Positions 35,395-43,595 of a DNA stretch of 59,809 bases are shown in pieces. The notes under the pieces are model-generated. The model did not search any database. It was not told the origin of the DNA and worked only from the letters and a program-made list of their open reading frames with translations. A program made the position numbers and the translations under genes. The DNA comes from Clostridia bacterium (GTDB taxonomy: Bacteria > Bacillota > Clostridia > Christensenellales > CAG-138), in contig JAUNBM010000008.1 in assembly GCA_030527115.1 (NCBI GenBank), positions 1 through 59,809 of the forward strand, in the 5' to 3' direction. The stretch's first letter is position 1. Each line of letters opens with the position of its first letter.

Positions 35395-35934
35395 TCAGCC
35401 GTAAAAGGTAAAATCCGTCAGATTGAACTGCACCACGCCCATAACCTCGTTTAAGCCGACCACCGCACCGTCCGTCCCGTTGCTTTGATGCATCAGGCGG
35501 TTGTCGCTGAGAATAAAGAGCGAGTTTTGGGGTATAACCGTTTCCTGCATATAGAAAACCGCCGCGTCGGCATAGGCGCTCTCGTCCACGCGGTAGCGGT
35601 TGTTGATGTATACCGTGCCCTCGCGGATTTCAACGCGCTCGCCGGCAAGCGCGACAACGCGCCCGATCCGAACCGCCCCGTTTGCATCGTAATAGACGAT
35701 AACATCGCTTCGCTCCACGCTCTTGACGTGCTTATAAAACCGGTTGTAAAAAACTATCTCCCCGCTTGAAAAGGTGGGCGTCATGGCGTCCGTCTCAATT
35801 TTTATCGGCGTGAACCAAACAAAGAGCGTAAAACCTATCGCAAGCAGAACCAGCAGGATGCAAAAAAGCCATTGCACCAGCGCGGTCTTCCTGTGCCGCT
35901 TTCTCATATTCTCAAGTCGCGAAGCCTGTTCCAT
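35395..35934 (-). CDS. Signal peptidase I paralogue lacking the Ser-Lys dyad (probably inactive)
   Basis: A 179-residue membrane protein with the signal peptidase I fold: one membrane helix (about 22-42), then box B-like DAMTPTFSSGEIV, ERSDVIVYYD, box D-like GRVVALAGERVEI and box E-like FILSDNR. In the active enzyme the catalytic Ser precedes Met in box B and the Lys precedes Arg in box D. Here these are Ala50 and Gly91, so both dyad residues are gone while the scaffold is kept. Its ATG overlaps the lepB stop codon (TGATG), so it is made together with the active enzyme. Confidence 0.85.
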   Translation of the reverse strand: MEQASRLENMRKRHRKTALVQWLFCILLVLLAIGFTLFVWFTPIKIETDAMTPTFSSGEIVFYNRFYKHVKSVERSDVIVYYDANGAVRIGRVVALAGERVEIREGTVYINNRYRVDESAYADAAVFYMQETVIPQNSLFILSDNRLMHQSNGTDGAVVGLNEVMGVVQFNLTDFTFYG

Positions 35935-36545
35935 CAGTCAAAAATTTGAGCGCTTTCGGAGGGCCAGACCACACAGCGAACCCTGCCGACTATATTCGCA
36001 ACGGGAATGCTGCCCACCACCGAGCTGGAGCTGTCCTTGCTTACCGCCCGGTTGTCCCCAAGCACGAAAACGCAACCCTCGGGAACTATTTCGTCGCACC
36101 TGTGCGTATTTAGCGAGGAAACATAGGGCTCGGAGAGGATCTCCCCGTTTACGCTGACATAACCGTCCCGCCCCGGTTCCATGACCACATGATCGCCCGA
36201 AACCCCGATAACGCGCTTAACGCAGGTGTATTCATCGTTATTCGGATACCAAATGATGAGGATATCCCCGCGCTTCGGACTTGAAAAAGCATAGGACAGC
36301 TTTTCGACCACCATATAGTCGCCCTCATGCAGGGTATCGAGCATGGACGAGCCCTTCACGCGAACCGGCTCGACCACCACGGAGCGGATGGCGAGCGCAA
36401 AAACGATGACGGCAAGGAGATAGAGGGTAAAATCTATCACGCGCCAGAGCTGGCCTCCGACAACCTTCTCGTTTCTTTTGTTGCAAAACTTTTGCATCGC
36501 TCTTAGCTCGCTCTTGGAAAAAACTCCGGTTATATCCTTATCCAT
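35934..36545 (-). CDS. lepB: Signal peptidase I
   Basis: A 203-residue membrane protease that removes signal peptides from exported proteins. One membrane helix (about 36-58) precedes the extracellular domain. The catalytic Ser67 is in KGSSMLDTL, the general-base Lys110 in CVKRVIGVSGDHV, and box E reads VFVLGDNRAVSKDSS. Family length is normal for a Gram-positive SipS-type enzyme. It begins at the stop codon of the DUF951 gene and is coupled to an inactive paralogue downstream. Confidence 0.95.
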   Translation of the reverse strand: MDKDITGVFSKSELRAMQKFCNKRNEKVVGGQLWRVIDFTLYLLAVIVFALAIRSVVVEPVRVKGSSMLDTLHEGDYMVVEKLSYAFSSPKRGDILIIWYPNNDEYTCVKRVIGVSGDHVVMEPGRDGYVSVNGEILSEPYVSSLNTHRCDEIVPEGCVFVLGDNRAVSKDSSSSVVGSIPVANIVGRVRCVVWPSESAQIFD

Positions 36546-36746
36546 TCATATTCCATCCTTTGCAGGGCTGATTATCTTTTTTGCGGCGCGCACGAAATCC
36601 TGCCTGTCCAGCATTACCAGCCTGCCGCAATGCAGGCACTTAATTTTAACGTCCGCGCCGACGCGAACAATCCGCCACTCGTTCGTTCCGCAGGCGTGCG
36701 GCTTTTTCATCATGACCGTATCGTTGAGCGAGAAACTCTCTATCAT
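36546..36746 (-). CDS. DUF951 protein
   Basis: A 66-residue soluble protein with the DUF951 hallmarks: DTVMMKKPHACGTNEWRIVRVGADVKIKCLHCGRLVMLDRQDF. The Cys residues (ACGTNEW, CLHCG) suggest a bound metal. The family is widespread near the origin in Firmicutes, and its function is not established. It overlaps the hydrolase gene by 4 nt and ends 1 nt before lepB. Confidence 0.9.
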   Translation of the reverse strand: MIESFSLNDTVMMKKPHACGTNEWRIVRVGADVKIKCLHCGRLVMLDRQDFVRAAKKIISPAKDGI

Positions 36747-37636
36747 ACGTTTTCACCCTGAAACTGAATATATCTGTCCACTATGTCCGCAAGCTGTTCG
36801 GCCTTCTCCTCGTGCATCAGATGACCCGCGTTGCGAATCGTATGATAAACTCCCTTTCTCAGGCTCTTCTTCCAAAGATTCATGTTTTCGGGGGGTTGCA
36901 ACCTGTCCTCCGCCGCCCAAAGCACCAGCACCTCGTCTGCAATGGCCGCCGCCCTTTTCAGGCTTTCGTCAAGATCGAAGTTGCGAAGCGAATACATTAT
37001 CGCCTGCCGCGACGCAAAATCGTCCATAGTCTCATAATACTGGCCGACTATATCCCGGTTGATCGCGGTGGCGTCGTAAAAACAGCTCCGAAGCAGATTT
37101 TGAACGTGCTTCTTGCCGTAGCTCTCCCGAACCAGCGCGCCGAAAACGGACTTTTGCATCCGCCTGACCTTCTTAGGCATCTGCTTCGTCACCCCGCCCG
37201 GCTGAAGCGCAATCTTCTTTGCAAACCGTTCTGGAGCCTTTACCGCCGCCTCCAGCGCATATACCGCGCCGAACGAAAAGCCGAGCAGATGCGTTCTTTG
37301 AAGTTGGATTGCGTCCATAAACCAAAGGATAGCGTCCGCAACCTCGTCCATCGAATAGTTCATGCTGTCGGGACGGCCCGAAAAGCCGAAGCCGCAGAGA
37401 TCGAAAGCTATAACCCGGTACCGCCCGGCAAGCAAGGGCATCAGGTTTCTCCAGGTATAGATGGACTGGCCAATCGAATGCACCAACAGCAGGGGCTCGC
37501 CCTCGCCATACTCCAGATAATGAATGGAACAGGGCTCCTTTACGACCTTATTGCGATAGGGAAAGCCGGGAAGCAGAATTTCTACACTGCTTCCGATTCG
37601 ATCGGTATTTAAAATTGGGCGAAAGCCTCTTTCCAT
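36743..37636 (-). CDS. Alpha/beta-fold hydrolase
   Basis: A 297-residue soluble enzyme. The oxyanion region is HSIGQSIYTW, the nucleophile elbow LLGFSFGAVYAL (Ser in G-F-S-F-G), the acid Asp is probably in LWAAEDRLQP, and the catalytic His in RNAGHLMHEE. The substrate is unknown. The start is placed at 37636 (MERGFRP) because TTGAAA-N17-TAAAAT ends 8 nt before it; the upstream in-frame ATGs would lie outside the transcript. It is the first gene of an operon with DUF951, lepB and the lepB paralogue, and its mRNA appears leaderless. Confidence 0.87.
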   Translation of the reverse strand: MERGFRPILNTDRIGSSVEILLPGFPYRNKVVKEPCSIHYLEYGEGEPLLLVHSIGQSIYTWRNLMPLLAGRYRVIAFDLCGFGFSGRPDSMNYSMDEVADAILWFMDAIQLQRTHLLGFSFGAVYALEAAVKAPERFAKKIALQPGGVTKQMPKKVRRMQKSVFGALVRESYGKKHVQNLLRSCFYDATAINRDIVGQYYETMDDFASRQAIMYSLRNFDLDESLKRAAAIADEVLVLWAAEDRLQPPENMNLWKKSLRKGVYHTIRNAGHLMHEEKAEQLADIVDRYIQFQGENV

Positions 37637-37643
37637 GCGTATC

Positions 37644-37672
37644 ATTTTACTGCATTTTACGGTTAGTTTCAA
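37644..37672 (-). promoter_or_regulatory. Promoter of the leaderless hydrolase-lepB operon
   Basis: Minus strand: TTGAAA (37667-37672), 17-nt spacer, TAAAAT (37644-37649), then 7 nt to the ATG at 37636. No Shine-Dalgarno. Confidence 0.7.
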
Positions 37673-37754
37673 GTGTCCAAAAAAGTTCTTTCATTTCGTT
37701 CACTTTTCTGGTATTATGTATTTGTAAATTTATCGACTTTTGGTTGGGTGAAAT

Positions 37755-39071
37755 ATGGAACAGCTTACCTCTCTTTGGCATACGGCAAGGGAATCAATCC
37801 GGCCGCAGATTACGGCTATGAGCTTTCAACGCTGGATTGAGAGCCTGACGCCGCTCTGCATTCAAAACGGCGTTTTAGTCATGCAGGCTCCCGATGAAAC
37901 CGTGAGAGCTACGCTTGTTGAATACTATTTCGATTATCTGATAAAGGCGGTCAAGCGCGTCGATTCCAAGATAATCGACGTTATGATAGTTCTTCCGTCC
38001 CAGCGCGGCGAGTTTTTGCGCGAGGAGCCCAAGGCGCAAAACGACGACAACATCCTGAATCCCAAATTCACCTTCGATACCTTCGTCGTTGGAAAATCCA
38101 ACGAGTTTGCATATGCGGCGGCGATGGCAGTTGCCAAAAATCCCGCGGCTACCTATAATCCGCTGTTTATTTACGGCGGCGTTGGGCTGGGAAAAACCCA
38201 TCTTATGCACGCCATCGGCCATGCCGTTCGCGAAAAAAATCCAAAGGCGCGCATCCTTTACGTAACCTCCGAGGATTTCACCAACGAGCTTATCGAGGCG
38301 CTTCGGGTAAAGAGGAACATGGAGTTTAGGCAACGCTACCGCAACGTTGACGTGCTAATGATCGACGATATTCAATTTATCGCGAACAAGCCCTCGATGC
38401 AGGAGGAGCTTTTTCACACCTTCAATACCCTCCATAACAACGGAAAGCAGATTGTTTTCAGCTCCGACCGGCCGCCAAAGGAGATTCCCTCGCTTGAGGA
38501 GCGACTTCGCTCCCGCTTTGAATGGGGCTTGATAGTCGATATTCAGGAGCCTGACCTCGAAACGCGTATCGCCATTCTAAGAAACCGCGTTATGCTGGAG
38601 CATATCTATATCGGAGAGGACGTTATAAGCTTCATTGCCGAGCATGTGCAGAGCAATATCCGTCAGCTCGAGGGCAGTCTCACCCGGGTTTTGGCATACG
38701 GCAAGCTGCAGAATAGGAATATCGACCTTGCGCTTGCCGCAGAAGCCTTAAAGGAGCTGTTGCCCGAGGTGAAGAAGGCGGAGATTACCCCCGATCTCAT
38801 CAAGGAAACCGTTTCCGCTTTCTATTCCGTTTCACTCGAAAGCCTCATGTCCCAGCGTCGCGATAAGGAGGTGGTTATTCCGCGACAGGTTGCAATGTAT
38901 CTCTGCCACACGGTTTTGAGCCTGCCCTATAAGCGCATCGCCGCTTTGTTTAAGCGCGGCGACCACACGACGGCGATGTCGGCTTGCACGAGGATTATCG
39001 AAAAGATGCAAACCGATCCTGCCTTTGCCGCTTCGATAGAGGATCTAACTTCGAGGCTGACCTCCGTATAG
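37755..39071 (+). CDS. dnaA: Chromosomal replication initiator DnaA
   Basis: A 438-residue AAA+ protein that opens oriC. Domain I (1-85) has MEQLTSLWHTARESIRP; the linker is short; domain III has Walker A GGVGLGKTH (141-149), Walker B DVLMIDDIQFI and sensor regions (FSSDRPPKEIPSLEERLRSRFEWG); domain IV has the DNA-binding helix-turn-helix. The signature reads LFKRGDHTTAMSAC: Asp403, His404 and Thr405 are kept, but the usual Arg before the Asp is Gly402 with the Arg moved one place back, and the usual Val is Ala. A -10-like TATTAT lies at 37712-37717 with a weak Shine-Dalgarno (GGGTG). Divergent from the hydrolase operon; dnaN follows. Confidence 0.97.
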   Translation: MEQLTSLWHTARESIRPQITAMSFQRWIESLTPLCIQNGVLVMQAPDETVRATLVEYYFDYLIKAVKRVDSKIIDVMIVLPSQRGEFLREEPKAQNDDNILNPKFTFDTFVVGKSNEFAYAAAMAVAKNPAATYNPLFIYGGVGLGKTHLMHAIGHAVREKNPKARILYVTSEDFTNELIEALRVKRNMEFRQRYRNVDVLMIDDIQFIANKPSMQEELFHTFNTLHNNGKQIVFSSDRPPKEIPSLEERLRSRFEWGLIVDIQEPDLETRIAILRNRVMLEHIYIGEDVISFIAEHVQSNIRQLEGSLTRVLAYGKLQNRNIDLALAAEALKELLPEVKKAEITPDLIKETVSAFYSVSLESLMSQRRDKEVVIPRQVAMYLCHTVLSLPYKRIAALFKRGDHTTAMSACTRIIEKMQTDPAFAASIEDLTSRLTSV

Positions 39072-39346
39072 CTTTTTGGAAGGAAATTTTATCCACAAAA
39101 TGTGGATGTGTAAAGTGGACAGCTTGTAGTCTTTGGGTATAAGACGGAGAAGACGGATAAATTAAAGTCTTGTCCACCATAAAAACACAGGTTTAAAAGG
39201 AGCTTAAACCGACTGTTTATTGGGATAGCGGGACTTTTCCACCAAAATCCGGATACTACTACTGCTACTACTCTTTAATAATAATATAAACTATCTTCGG
39301 CAATCCAAGAAGGTGGAAAACCGGAGCAAGGAAAGGAAATAAGAAA
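39072..39346 (+). other. Origin of replication oriC (DnaA boxes, DnaA-trios, AT-rich unwinding element)
   Basis: Between dnaA and dnaN there is a perfect DnaA box TTATCCACA (39089-39097), an inverted variant TGTGGATGT (39101-39109), TTGTCCACC (39170-39178) and TTTTCCACC (39235-39243). Immediately after the last box comes AAAATCCGG, then a run of CTA triplets (39256-39273; CTA CTA CTG CTA CTA CTC), which on the other strand is the 3'-GAT repeat bound as DnaA-trios, then the AT-rich TTTAATAATAATATAAAC (39274-39291). The order box, GC-rich spacer, trios, AT-rich element matches the basal unwinding system described for B. subtilis. dnaN's ribosome site follows. Confidence 0.92.
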
Positions 39347-40441
39347 ATGCGTTTTTATGTGGACTGCAACGAACTGATTTCAGCCGTACTTTCGGTGATA
39401 AAAGCTCTGCCGCTGCGCACGACCCTGCCCGCTTTGGAGGGAATCTATGTCGTCGCAGAAAGGGAGGGCGTAAGACTGCTTTGCTCCGATCTGATGATGC
39501 AGAAGGAATGCTTTATTCCCGCAACGGTGGAGGAGGAGGGAAGCTGTGTCGTTCCGGGCAAGCTCTTTTCCGAGCTAATAAGAAAGATGCCTGACAGCAT
39601 CCTTGAATTGAATATGCAATCTACGGTTCTCGTTATTTCCGGCGGGAGGACGAGAAATCAGCTCCAATGCATCGAGTTTGACGAGTTTCCAATCATGAGC
39701 TTTTCGGGCGATCATATCAGCGTTAAGATGGACAGGCTCGACTTTAAAAACATGATAAACCAAACCTCCTTTGCCATAGCGACCGACGACAGCAAGCCCA
39801 TGCTCACCGGCGCTTTTACGGAGTTTGACGGGAACAGAATAACCATGGTGGCAACCGACAGCTATCAGCTGGCGCTGAAGCATATCGAAGTAAACGAGGA
39901 GTTGCCCCAAAAAAGCACCATCATTCCGGGAAAGACGGTTAATGAGCTGGGCAGGATGATGGATGAGACGCAGGATGACGTTAATCTTCTGCTATCCAAA
40001 ACCCATATAAGGCTTGATCTGGGGCATACCGCCCTCGTTGCCCGCTTGCTGGACGGGAATTATATAGACTATAAGCGGCTTCTTCCCAAGGAGAGCAAGA
40101 CGAAGGTTTCCATCAACCGGGAGGAGCTGATAAACAGCATCGAGCGCGCCCAGCTGGTAGCCAAAGAGGGCAATAACAACATTTTGATGAGCTTTGAGGG
40201 CGACAAGCTTACCATCACCGCTGAAAGCTTTATCGGCAGTATCAACGACGAGATCGAGGTTAAGCTAATTGGCGAGGACATCAAGATTGCGTTCAATCCT
40301 AAGTTCTGCCTGAATATCTTAAAATGTATTCCGGACGAAACCGTTTATTTCGAGTTTAACAGCAGTATTTCACCCTGCGTTATAAGACCGGTTCGCGGCG
40401 AGTCCTATTACTATCTTATCGTGCCGATGCGGATATATTGA
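39347..40441 (+). CDS. dnaN: DNA polymerase III beta subunit (sliding clamp)
   Basis: A 364-residue ring-forming clamp that tethers the polymerase to DNA. It begins MRFYVDCNELISAVLSVIKAL and ends with the conserved C-terminus YYYLIVPMRIY. The three clamp folds are evident, e.g. PMLTGAFTEFDGNRITMVATDSYQLALKH in the middle domain. The ATG follows AAGGAAAT. recF and gyrB, which often follow dnaN, are absent; a convergent TetR regulator comes 10 nt after the stop codon. Confidence 0.97.
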   Translation: MRFYVDCNELISAVLSVIKALPLRTTLPALEGIYVVAEREGVRLLCSDLMMQKECFIPATVEEEGSCVVPGKLFSELIRKMPDSILELNMQSTVLVISGGRTRNQLQCIEFDEFPIMSFSGDHISVKMDRLDFKNMINQTSFAIATDDSKPMLTGAFTEFDGNRITMVATDSYQLALKHIEVNEELPQKSTIIPGKTVNELGRMMDETQDDVNLLLSKTHIRLDLGHTALVARLLDGNYIDYKRLLPKESKTKVSINREELINSIERAQLVAKEGNNNILMSFEGDKLTITAESFIGSINDEIEVKLIGEDIKIAFNPKFCLNILKCIPDETVYFEFNSSISPCVIRPVRGESYYYLIVPMRIY

Positions 40442-40451
40442 GAAGAATTGC

Positions 40452-41012
40452 TCAGCGGCGAACCGCATCAAGCCCGTGCAGGCTGACCTGCTCGATAAAG
40501 CGGGCAAGGGAAGCCGCATCCCACTCCATATCCTGCTGTACCCAGTTGGAGATGATGGCGATAGCTCCGTTTGAAAAGAAGGTATAGAGCAGGTCGAGTT
40601 GTTCCTCGGGCGCGGAAGGGTTGAGCTTTCGCCACTGTAAAAATGCGTTTGGCCGGACGGCTTCCAATATCTGTTTTAAGAACCGTTTGTCGTTATGTTC
40701 GGCAAACAGGACGCGGCAGAGGGAGCCGTTCCGTTTTATCGTTGTAAAGATAAGCTCCAGCATCTGAGATAGCTCTTCAATTTTTAAAGTCGGAGGGATG
40801 GATTCGATAACCTCGTCGATAAGCTCGCTTTCGATTTGCTGAAGAAGATCATAGGCGTCCTTATAGTGGGCATAAAAGGTTCCGCGGTTGACGTCCGCTT
40901 TCTCACACAGCGCTGTGACCGTGATCTTGTCGATCGGATAGGTTTGCATCAGCTCCAAAAGAGCGTTTTTCAAAACCGTTTTAGTATACTTAACCCGTCT
41001 GTCAACAGCCAT
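40452..41012 (-). CDS. TetR/AcrR-family transcriptional regulator
   Basis: A 186-residue repressor. The HTH is at about residues 7-55: RVKYTKTVLKNALLELMQTYPIDKITVTALCEKADVNRGTFYAHYKDAYDLLQQIE, as in TetR members of the DhaS-like (TetR_C_7/TetR_C_38) kind. The C-terminal half is helical and binds an unknown ligand. ATG 41012 is chosen because AGGAGG lies 6 nt upstream; the longer frame has no ribosome site. No effector gene is adjacent, so the target is unknown. Confidence 0.88.
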   Translation of the reverse strand: MAVDRRVKYTKTVLKNALLELMQTYPIDKITVTALCEKADVNRGTFYAHYKDAYDLLQQIESELIDEVIESIPPTLKIEELSQMLELIFTTIKRNGSLCRVLFAEHNDKRFLKQILEAVRPNAFLQWRKLNPSAPEEQLDLLYTFFSNGAIAIISNWVQQDMEWDAASLARFIEQVSLHGLDAVRR

Positions 41013-41122
41013 GGCAACCTCCTTCTTTAGTCCATTATATACTAAAAAACCGAAATAATCAACGCCTTGTGTGAAAAAATACAGCTTGTGCGGGTAATAA
41101 ATCAAACGGAAGTAAAAATTGC

Positions 41123-41151
41123 TTGCTTATGGTGAAATTTGAGTATATAGT
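41123..41151 (+). promoter_or_regulatory. Promoter of mrnC-rlmB-sigH
   Basis: TTGCTT (41123-41128), 17-nt spacer, TATAGT (41146-41151). Transcription would start within about 2 nt of the ATG at 41160, so this operon too may have a leaderless first gene; the AGGGA at 41152-41156 is too close to the ATG to work normally. Confidence 0.5.
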
Positions 41152-41159
41152 AGGGATAT

Positions 41160-41591
41160 ATGAGCATCCAAGGCACAATACTCTCCGCGCTGAATATCGA
41201 ACGACCATCGGATCCGTCCCAGCTTCCGGCGCTTTCGCTCGCCTATATCGGAGACACGGTTTATGATCTCTATGCGCGAACCTACCTTGTGGAAACCAAG
41301 GACTGTCCGGTGCATTCCCTGCACGTCCACGCTTCGGCGCTGGTTTGCGCAAAGGGACAGGCCGAGGCATTCTTTCGCGTGGAACCGATTTTGAGCGAAG
41401 CTGAATTGTCGGCATTCAAGCGCGGGCGCAATTCCCATAGCGGAACGGTGCCGAAAAACGCCTCCGTCTCGGATTATCGGATAGCCACGGGGTTTGAAGC
41501 CCTGCTCGGCTACCTTTACCTTTCGGGCGAGGATGAGAGGTTGAACGTCTTGATGAAATATGCACTTGGAATCGAGGAAAAACATGAATAA
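41160..41591 (+). CDS. mrnC: Mini-ribonuclease 3
   Basis: A 143-residue RNase III-like nuclease without a double-strand-binding domain; it matures 23S rRNA ends. The catalytic region has LSLAYIGDTVYDLYARTYLV and, later, FEALLGYLYLSGEDERL, with the acidic metal ligands in IGDTVYD and EALLGYLY. It starts the conserved block mrnC-rlmB-sigH. It overlaps rlmB by 8 nt. Confidence 0.94.
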   Translation: MSIQGTILSALNIERPSDPSQLPALSLAYIGDTVYDLYARTYLVETKDCPVHSLHVHASALVCAKGQAEAFFRVEPILSEAELSAFKRGRNSHSGTVPKNASVSDYRIATGFEALLGYLYLSGEDERLNVLMKYALGIEEKHE

Positions 41592-42561
41592 TCAAAGAAG
41601 ACCATATTTGAACGGCGAAAACCGCGTGCGCAACGGAAACGAGCGCTCCTATTCAAAGCGAGGTGGGGACGGCAAGTCCTACCGCGAGAACGAGGGCGGC
41701 AAAGCCCGTCACGAAAAAGAGAACTATAAAAAGGGCGGAAAGAAGCCCTATAAGGCGGTTGAAACGGAGCAAGCTCCGGTTTTGAATCCCGACGAACAGC
41801 CCTTTTTGATAATCGGGAGAAATGCCGTTCGCGAAGCTTTGCGCGGCGACAGAAGCATAAACTTTATAATGGCGTCCAAAGAGCCGGACGGCTCGCTCCG
41901 CGAGATAATCGGGCTTGCCAAGGACAAGAAGGTGGTTATCCGCGAGGTGGACAGAAAAAAGCTCGACGAGGTCAGCCTTCCTTTCGGACACGGCGGCAAG
42001 CCGGCCAACCATCAGGGGATAATTGCCTATGCCGCGGGAGTGGAATACTGCGAGGTCAGCGACATTTTGCTTACCGCAAAGGAGCGAAATGAACCGCCCT
42101 TTGTAATCGTGCTGGACGGAATCGAGGATCCGCACAACTTAGGCTCGATAATCCGGAGCGCGGAATGCTCGGGCGCGCACGGGGTGATTATCGGCAAGCG
42201 CCGGAGCGCCTCGGTTACTGCGGCGGCGGTTAAGGCGAGCGCCGGAGCTACCGAGCATATGAAGATTGCGCGGGTGGTGAATATAGGCGCGGCTATCGAG
42301 GAACTGAAGCGTGCCGGACTTTGGATAGCGGGCGCGGATATGGCGGGCTATCCCATGCAGAAGCAGGGGCTGAACGGGGCGCTGGCTTTGGTCGTTGGAA
42401 GCGAGGGCGAGGGCTTGTCCAAGCTCGTTAAGGAAAAGTGCGATTTTCTCGTGGCAATTCCGATAAAGGGGCGCATCGAATCGTTGAACGCTTCGGTGGC
42501 GGCGGCAATACTTATGTTTGAGAAGAACAGGCAGGATGAAGAACTATCAGGGCAAAACTGA
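41584..42561 (+). CDS. rlmB: 23S rRNA (guanosine-2251-2'-O)-methyltransferase RlmB
   Basis: A 325-residue SpoU/TrmH-family methyltransferase. An extended, very basic N-terminal tail (about 1-75, many Lys, Arg, Gly, Asn) precedes the L30e-like RNA-binding domain (IIGRNAVREAL...) and the knotted catalytic domain with the three SpoU motifs VLDGIEDPHNLGSIIRSAECSGAHGVI, LVVGSEGEGLSKLV and IPIKGRIESLNASVAAAILMFE. ATG 41584 is used because GAGG precedes it by 6 nt. It overlaps sigH by 26 nt. Confidence 0.93.
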   Translation: MNNQRRPYLNGENRVRNGNERSYSKRGGDGKSYRENEGGKARHEKENYKKGGKKPYKAVETEQAPVLNPDEQPFLIIGRNAVREALRGDRSINFIMASKEPDGSLREIIGLAKDKKVVIREVDRKKLDEVSLPFGHGGKPANHQGIIAYAAGVEYCEVSDILLTAKERNEPPFVIVLDGIEDPHNLGSIIRSAECSGAHGVIIGKRRSASVTAAAVKASAGATEHMKIARVVNIGAAIEELKRAGLWIAGADMAGYPMQKQGLNGALALVVGSEGEGLSKLVKEKCDFLVAIPIKGRIESLNASVAAAILMFEKNRQDEELSGQN

Positions 42562-43141
42562 CGAGGAGCTGATAAAGCTTTTGCGAGAAGGCGATTCCCT
42601 CGCGGAGGAGAGCTTATATGAGCGGTATAAACTGCTCGTGCGCGTTAAGGTGCGGCCTTATTTTCTCATCGGCGCGGACAATGAAGATCTCGTGCAGGAG
42701 GGCATGATAGGGCTGTATAAGGCGGTATTGGACTATCGCGACGACAAAAAAACCTCGTTTCGGAGCTTTGCGGATCTCTGCATAACGCGGCAGATGCTCA
42801 CCGCAATAAAGCGGGCGAGCCGCAAGAAGCATACCCCGCTGAACTCCTACATCTCGCTCAACCAGCCGTTTTTTGAGGACGACGGAGACCGCACCCTGCT
42901 CGATCTTTTGCAGAATGCCGGAGTCTCCGATCCCGAGGAGGTTTTGCTCCGACGGGAGTTTTTGGAGCGGGTCAATATTCACATAAACGATTTATTGAGC
43001 AAATATGAGCGCCGCGTTCTGCACTTCTATCTTGCAGGGCTGTCCTATCAGCAGATAGCGGAGCATCTGGGCAAGAATCCCAAGTCGATCGACAATGCGA
43101 TTCAGCGCATCAAAAAGAAGCTCGTGAACGCGACGGAATAG
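42536..43141 (+). CDS. sigH: RNA polymerase sigma-H factor (Spo0H)
   Basis: A 201-residue sigma-70-family factor that directs early-sporulation and stationary-phase genes. Region 2 is seen as ESLYERYKLLVRVKVRPYF...NEDLVQEGMIGLYKAVLDYR and FRSFADLCITRQMLTAIKRASRKKH; region 4 as LSKYERRVLHFYLAGLSYQQIAEHLGKNPKSIDNAIQRIKKKL. Start ATG 42536 is inside the rlmB end with AACAGG upstream. It converges on the PH-domain gene with a single nucleotide between stop codons. Confidence 0.93.
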   Translation: MKNYQGKTDEELIKLLREGDSLAEESLYERYKLLVRVKVRPYFLIGADNEDLVQEGMIGLYKAVLDYRDDKKTSFRSFADLCITRQMLTAIKRASRKKHTPLNSYISLNQPFFEDDGDRTLLDLLQNAGVSDPEEVLLRREFLERVNIHINDLLSKYERRVLHFYLAGLSYQQIAEHLGKNPKSIDNAIQRIKKKLVNATE

Positions 43142-43142
43142 C

Positions 43143-43595
43143 TCAAACCCCGTCGATTACATCGGGAATCCCGTCCCCGTCCGCATCGGGCAAGCCGCCG
43201 TCCATATCTCCGGTTCCATACATTTCGCGGCCGGTGATGCCCTTTTCACTTCTGCGCTGTTCGATTAAAACGCTCAGGAACTTGCGCACCTTTTCGCTGT
43301 TTTTAATGTTCTTCAACTCCAAGATGCTGTGGCTCTTATCCGCGCTGTAAAGCGAAACCGAGCCGACGCGGCATATCTTTTGCCAGAAGGTGCGATAGGA
43401 TTTTATATCCAATACGCGATACAGGAGCAGTTCGTTGGTTTCGCTTGAGAAGAAGCCCACCTTGATATACAGCCTGTCCTTATCGAGCGCATACTTAGTG
43501 AAGCTCAGCGGCAGGCCTAAAATGCGCTTCCGATCCTTCCAGAGTATTTCGTTCTCCTGAAAATCATGCGCAAACGCCGTTTTCTTTTTCCCCAT
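43143..43595 (-). CDS. PH-domain protein with C-terminal Asp-rich calcium-type motif
   Basis: A 150-residue protein. Residues about 15-120 read as a bacterial pleckstrin-homology (bPH2-like) fold (LPLSFTKYALDKDRLYIKVGFFSSETNELLLYRVLDIKSY). The C-terminus adds a 14-residue DADGDGIPDVIDGV, closely resembling the DxDxDGxxD calcium loop of thrombospondin type 3 repeats, which is usually extracellular. No signal peptide is present. It overlaps the polyferredoxin gene by 32 nt and ends the operon. The function is unknown. Confidence 0.75.
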   Translation of the reverse strand: MGKKKTAFAHDFQENEILWKDRKRILGLPLSFTKYALDKDRLYIKVGFFSSETNELLLYRVLDIKSYRTFWQKICRVGSVSLYSADKSHSILELKNIKNSEKVRKFLSVLIEQRRSEKGITGREMYGTGDMDGGLPDADGDGIPDVIDGV

